Shown: positions 61,133 to 64,000 of the stretch, piece after piece
Layout of the letters: the number at the start of each line of letters is the position of its first letter
How positions within the stretch are numbered: position 1 is the stretch's first letter
NCBI RefSeq assembly: GCF_036588685.1
Contig: NC_086382.1
Location: 61,150,987-61,214,986, forward strand
DNA length: 64,000 nt
From: Mytilus trossulus
Lineage: Eukaryota > Mollusca > Bivalvia > Mytilida > Mytilidae
Reading direction: 5' to 3'
The notes under the pieces: model-generated
What the model was told of the DNA's origin: nothing
Seen by the model: the letters and a program-made list of their open reading frames with translations, nothing else
Database searches by the model: none
Position numbers and translations under genes: made by a program

Positions 61133-61839
61133 ACTAAGAATAGTGATTTTGTTTTTCATTGACTTATAAAGTCATATATTCGTTTATTCGGTGCCATATG
61201 ATGCAGTTCGTGCTTACTCACACTTCTGTAACACCAGATATCATCCTTGTGATGAGGATCGTGCTCCTCGGTCTTTAGCGTTAGTTGTATTGTTCAGTGG
61301 GCAGTTATTAGTATTTACGTCGAGTTTTTGTTTTATTCCCCTGGCTTTTTTTCCCGCCGAATGAATTTTCTTTTTCCTCTGTTTTTTAAATGTTAATATG
61401 AAATAGGGAGATGTGGTGGGATAACCAATAAGACTAATACACACAAAACTATAAATGAAGCGGATAATGAATTTGTGGATCTCCGTACAGTCATGAACAA
61501 TGAAACAAAACATATATTTTTTTAAACCAATTCTAAAGAGAAAACGAAGGCCTTATTTTTAACAAACCAAGAACTAAAAACAAATATAAAGGACATGAAT
61601 CAACGAAAACCACAGAACTACAGGCTTCTGACGTGGTACAGGCTCACACAGAAGGTAGTGGGGTCAACTTATTTGTGAGTGCATAACCATCCCCTAACCT
61701 GGGACAGTTGCGTAAACGCACAAAATAAACACACATTGCACAAATCATTATTTTGCAATTGGCTTACCTCAAAAGATCGACACCGAGGCACAAAATATAC
61801 AGTACTTGCAGTAAATGAAATAAAATTGAGAATTGAAAT
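61133..61839. other. Gene-free stretch with dispersed repeat
   Basis: From about 61400 it is a diverged R2-type copy (GGGAGATGTGGTGGGATAAC, CTACAGGCTTCTGACGTGG, CCCTAACCTGGGACAGTTGC). 61133-61400 shows nothing I can name. Confidence 0.5.
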
Positions 61840-62600
61840 TGGGAACGTGTCAAAGAGGCAACCCGAACATAGAAAAAATAACAGCAGAAGGTCACCAACA
61901 GGTCTTCAATGTAGCGAATAATTCCCGCAACAGAAGACGTTCTTCAGCCGGAACCATAAACAAATATATACTTTTTCAGTGATAATGAACGCCATACTAA
62001 TTTCCAAATTGTACACAAGAAATTAAAATAAAAATAATACAAGACTAACAAAGACCAGAGGCTCCTGACTTGGGACTGGCGCAAAGATGCATCGGGGTTA
62101 AACATGTTTATGAGTTCTCAACCCTACACCTATACCTCTAGCCAATGTAGAAAAGTAAACGCATAACAATACGCACATTTAAAATTCAGTTCAAGAGAAG
62201 TCCGAGTCTGATGTCAGAAGATGTATAAAGAAAATAAAGAAAAATGACAATAATACATTAATAACAACATACTACTAGCAGTTAACTGACATGTCAGCTC
62301 AAGACTTCAATTAAACTGATTGAAAGATTATGATTTCATCATATGAATATCAGGCACAATCCTTCCCGTTAGGGGTTTAGTATCATACCATCATAACATA
62401 TATGAGAAGAACATAACCCGTGTCATGCCAACAACTGTTTTTTTCAATAAATGTATTTAGTTCCGATGCAAAGACCCTATAAATGAATCAATATTAACGC
62501 AAACATATGCAATCTTTAATGACCTGACAACAGTATCGTAACTATATCCCTTCTTAATAAGTCTATTTAAAAGTTTTTTTAGTTTCTAAAGTCAATACTG
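61840..62600 (-). pseudogene. C-terminal end and 3' tail of a second reverse transcriptase family
   Basis: On the minus strand, 62580 down to the TAA near 62459 reads NRLIKKGYSYDTVVRSLKIA and NIDSFIGSLHRN, which I recall as the C-terminal end of RT-like proteins in mussels. The non-coding tail follows to about 61840 and includes the GGTCACCAACAGGTCTTCAA phrase (plus strand), also found at 33920-34090 and 39536-39660. The upstream RT core is absent. Family identity rests on memory and on the dispersed tail copies. Confidence 0.5.
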
Positions 62601-63006
62601 AAAAGCTATTTCAGTTCCAATTAAAACTGACAAATTAATGTTTCAAACAGATAATGAATAAAGACACCATAAATAGTCCGAGAAATGCATGATTTTGTGT
62701 TTATTAGTTAAACATTTAACATAAATGAGTTCTATTTTAGTAAAAACATCATTTTAAAATAGGTTTTACTGCCTGTAGAAATTTTGTTTTACAAATATTT
62801 CTTCTCATATATAATGGATACTTGAACTCCCTTATGAACAGCTTATAATACGATTACCCTACCCCCTACTTGTATATTTAGTAAGCAAAAACAACAAATT
62901 GTCCCTCAGTATAATCACTAAAATCGTTCATATTGGTAGAGTGCCACTGTTTTGTACTTTCCTTTTTTATAAAATATTGATCAAAGTTTTCTTTTATTTG
63001 CATTAG
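62601..63006. other. Intron-like stretch before the channel exon
   Basis: AT-rich with no exon signal. It ends in TTTTCTTTTATTTGCATTAG, a good acceptor for the exon at 63007. Confidence 0.4.
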
Positions 63007-63164
63007 CTAATTACCTTGGTGGGCAAATGGGATTGTTTCTTGGCGCCAGTATTGTTACCCTTACAGAACTTTGCGAGTTCCTGATATATGCTTTCTGGAC
63101 GTTGGTGAGGAACCTAAGAAATAGAGGATGCAGAGTGCAAAAAATAGCTATCACTAGTACATAA
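63007..63164 (+). CDS. DEG/ENaC-type sodium channel, last exon only
   Basis: After the acceptor AG at 63005-63006, the frame (phase 2 entry, CT then AAT) is open for 51 codons to TAA 63162-63164. It reads YLGGQMGLFLGASIVTLTEL then CEFLIYAFWTLV. GGxxGLFLGAS followed by a hydrophobic helix and Glu is the start of the second membrane segment of degenerin/ENaC/ASIC/FaNaC channels, and GAS is their selectivity filter. A short basic cytoplasmic tail (RNLRNRGCRVQ) follows. These channels are trimers in the plasma membrane that pass sodium; bivalves have many, including peptide-gated ones. No upstream exon was found in the preceding 10 kb, which is full of mobile elements, so the rest of the gene is beyond long introns or missing. 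Confidence 0.75.
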
Positions 63165-64000
63165 AGATGATTCCAGATAAATATCTGATTTTTTTTCTAT
63201 GAAATCAACTGTACGAGAGGATGACAAACAAATACCGAAAAATGAATTTTGACCCTTAAGATATGTGAACTGATGTTCTAGTATGAAAATGAGGCAGTTA
63301 CTCATATTCTATCTAACTTTTCAACCACATAAAATAGATATCTCTGACTTTAGTTTTCAAACAAAATGTGTTGGGGACATTCAGTTGAAGAAAAAAGTAT
63401 TAACAAAAATGCCAAACTCGAAGGTAAATTCAAATCGAGAGTCCATTAGAAATCATACGTTTGACTTACTCAAACAACGGAAGGAATGAAAAACAACTAC
63501 CATATTCCTGACTTGGAACAGGTGTTTCTAAAAAAAAAATGGGTTAAACCTGGTTGTATAGCTAGCAGGCATCACAGTAAATTAAAATTCCTTTATATTG
63601 ATAAAATCGAAAATGCAACCAAAACTTATATAATATGTAAATGGGCGTGGACAGTAATTTGGCCATTGGCCGAAACTGTGTATACATGCATCACGGACAA
63701 ACAACACTCCCTAAAAAATAAAATAAAAATACACAACTTTAACTAATAAATGTGTTAATTTGACAGTGACATTATCAAAAAGAGTTGATTTCGTCGATAG
63801 TTCATACCGTATATATAGAACAACAAGTATACTTATTACAAGCATGAACAAAACAGAAAGTTGTTAACAACGTGTGCAATACTGTTGTTGAATAGAAATT
63901 AACATTGTCAAAATAACCACGATAAAGTTTTTTCTTATGTGAAAAATGTTCCGATTTTGCTGAATGTACACATGACAAATTGATATGTAAACGTAACATC
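63165..64000. other. Stretch after the channel exon
   Basis: Should begin with the channel 3' UTR. 63405-63575 is an R1 repeat in reverse orientation (CCATATTCCTGACTTGGAAC). Short open frames here come from repeats. Nothing else supported. Confidence 0.45.

Noticed and set aside
60685-61133. Hydrophobic frames of 81 and 72 codons
   Set aside because: They lie in the non-coding 3' tail of the RT insertion; hydrophobicity comes from T-rich sequence.

Overview
The window looks like nuclear DNA of a marine mussel (Mytilus or a close relative). It is very AT-rich and intron-rich with GT-AG introns, and more of it is repeats than genes. Several repeats match families I recall as common in mussel DNA; that attribution is from memory and was not searched. 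There is nothing prokaryotic here: no operons and no CRISPR.

Four host loci can be read by joining exons whose phases agree. (1) A single-domain hexokinase lies on the minus strand (29669 down to 8038; 12 exons, 464 codons plus stop). (2) A NUDT18-type Nudix hydrolase lies on the minus strand (44192 down to 39156; 6 exons, 321 codons plus stop). (3) A small secreted C-type lectin-like protein lies on the plus strand (50669 to 53154; 4 exons) and has one in-frame TGA. (4) The last exon of a DEG/ENaC-type sodium channel lies on the plus strand (63007 to 63164). A decayed, intron-bearing gene of an uncharacterised multicopy family lies on the minus strand between 50229 and about 46190.

Layout. 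1-8 kb holds only repeats: terminal-inverted-repeat (TIR) elements, a LINE reverse transcriptase (RT) relic and an old second RT relic split by a TIR element. 8-29.7 kb is hexokinase. Its 11.2-kb intron 10 contains a 7.8-kb foldback-type element made of two opposed satellite arrays. Intron 9 holds two further TIR elements. In intron 4 the 3' splice site has been amplified as a 20-bp tandem repeat. 29.7-39.1 kb is mostly gene-poor and carries a 1.85-kb TIR element and a foldback element. 39.1-44.2 kb is NUDT18, with hairpin DNA upstream of it. 45.9-50.2 kb is the decayed gene, interrupted by a near-complete Penelope-type RT element. 50.6-53.5 kb is the lectin. 54.7-57.9 kb is one element inserted into another of the same family. 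58.9-62.6 kb is a cluster of RT-element ends and a tandem tRNA-derived SINE, followed by the channel exon.

Hexokinase commits glucose to glycolysis, and NUDT18 homologues clean oxidised nucleotides. The host genes share no pathway I can see. What ties the window together is transposition: RT, foldback, Helitron-like, SINE and TIR elements in genes, introns and each other. The foldback array inside the hexokinase transcription unit is the most unusual object.
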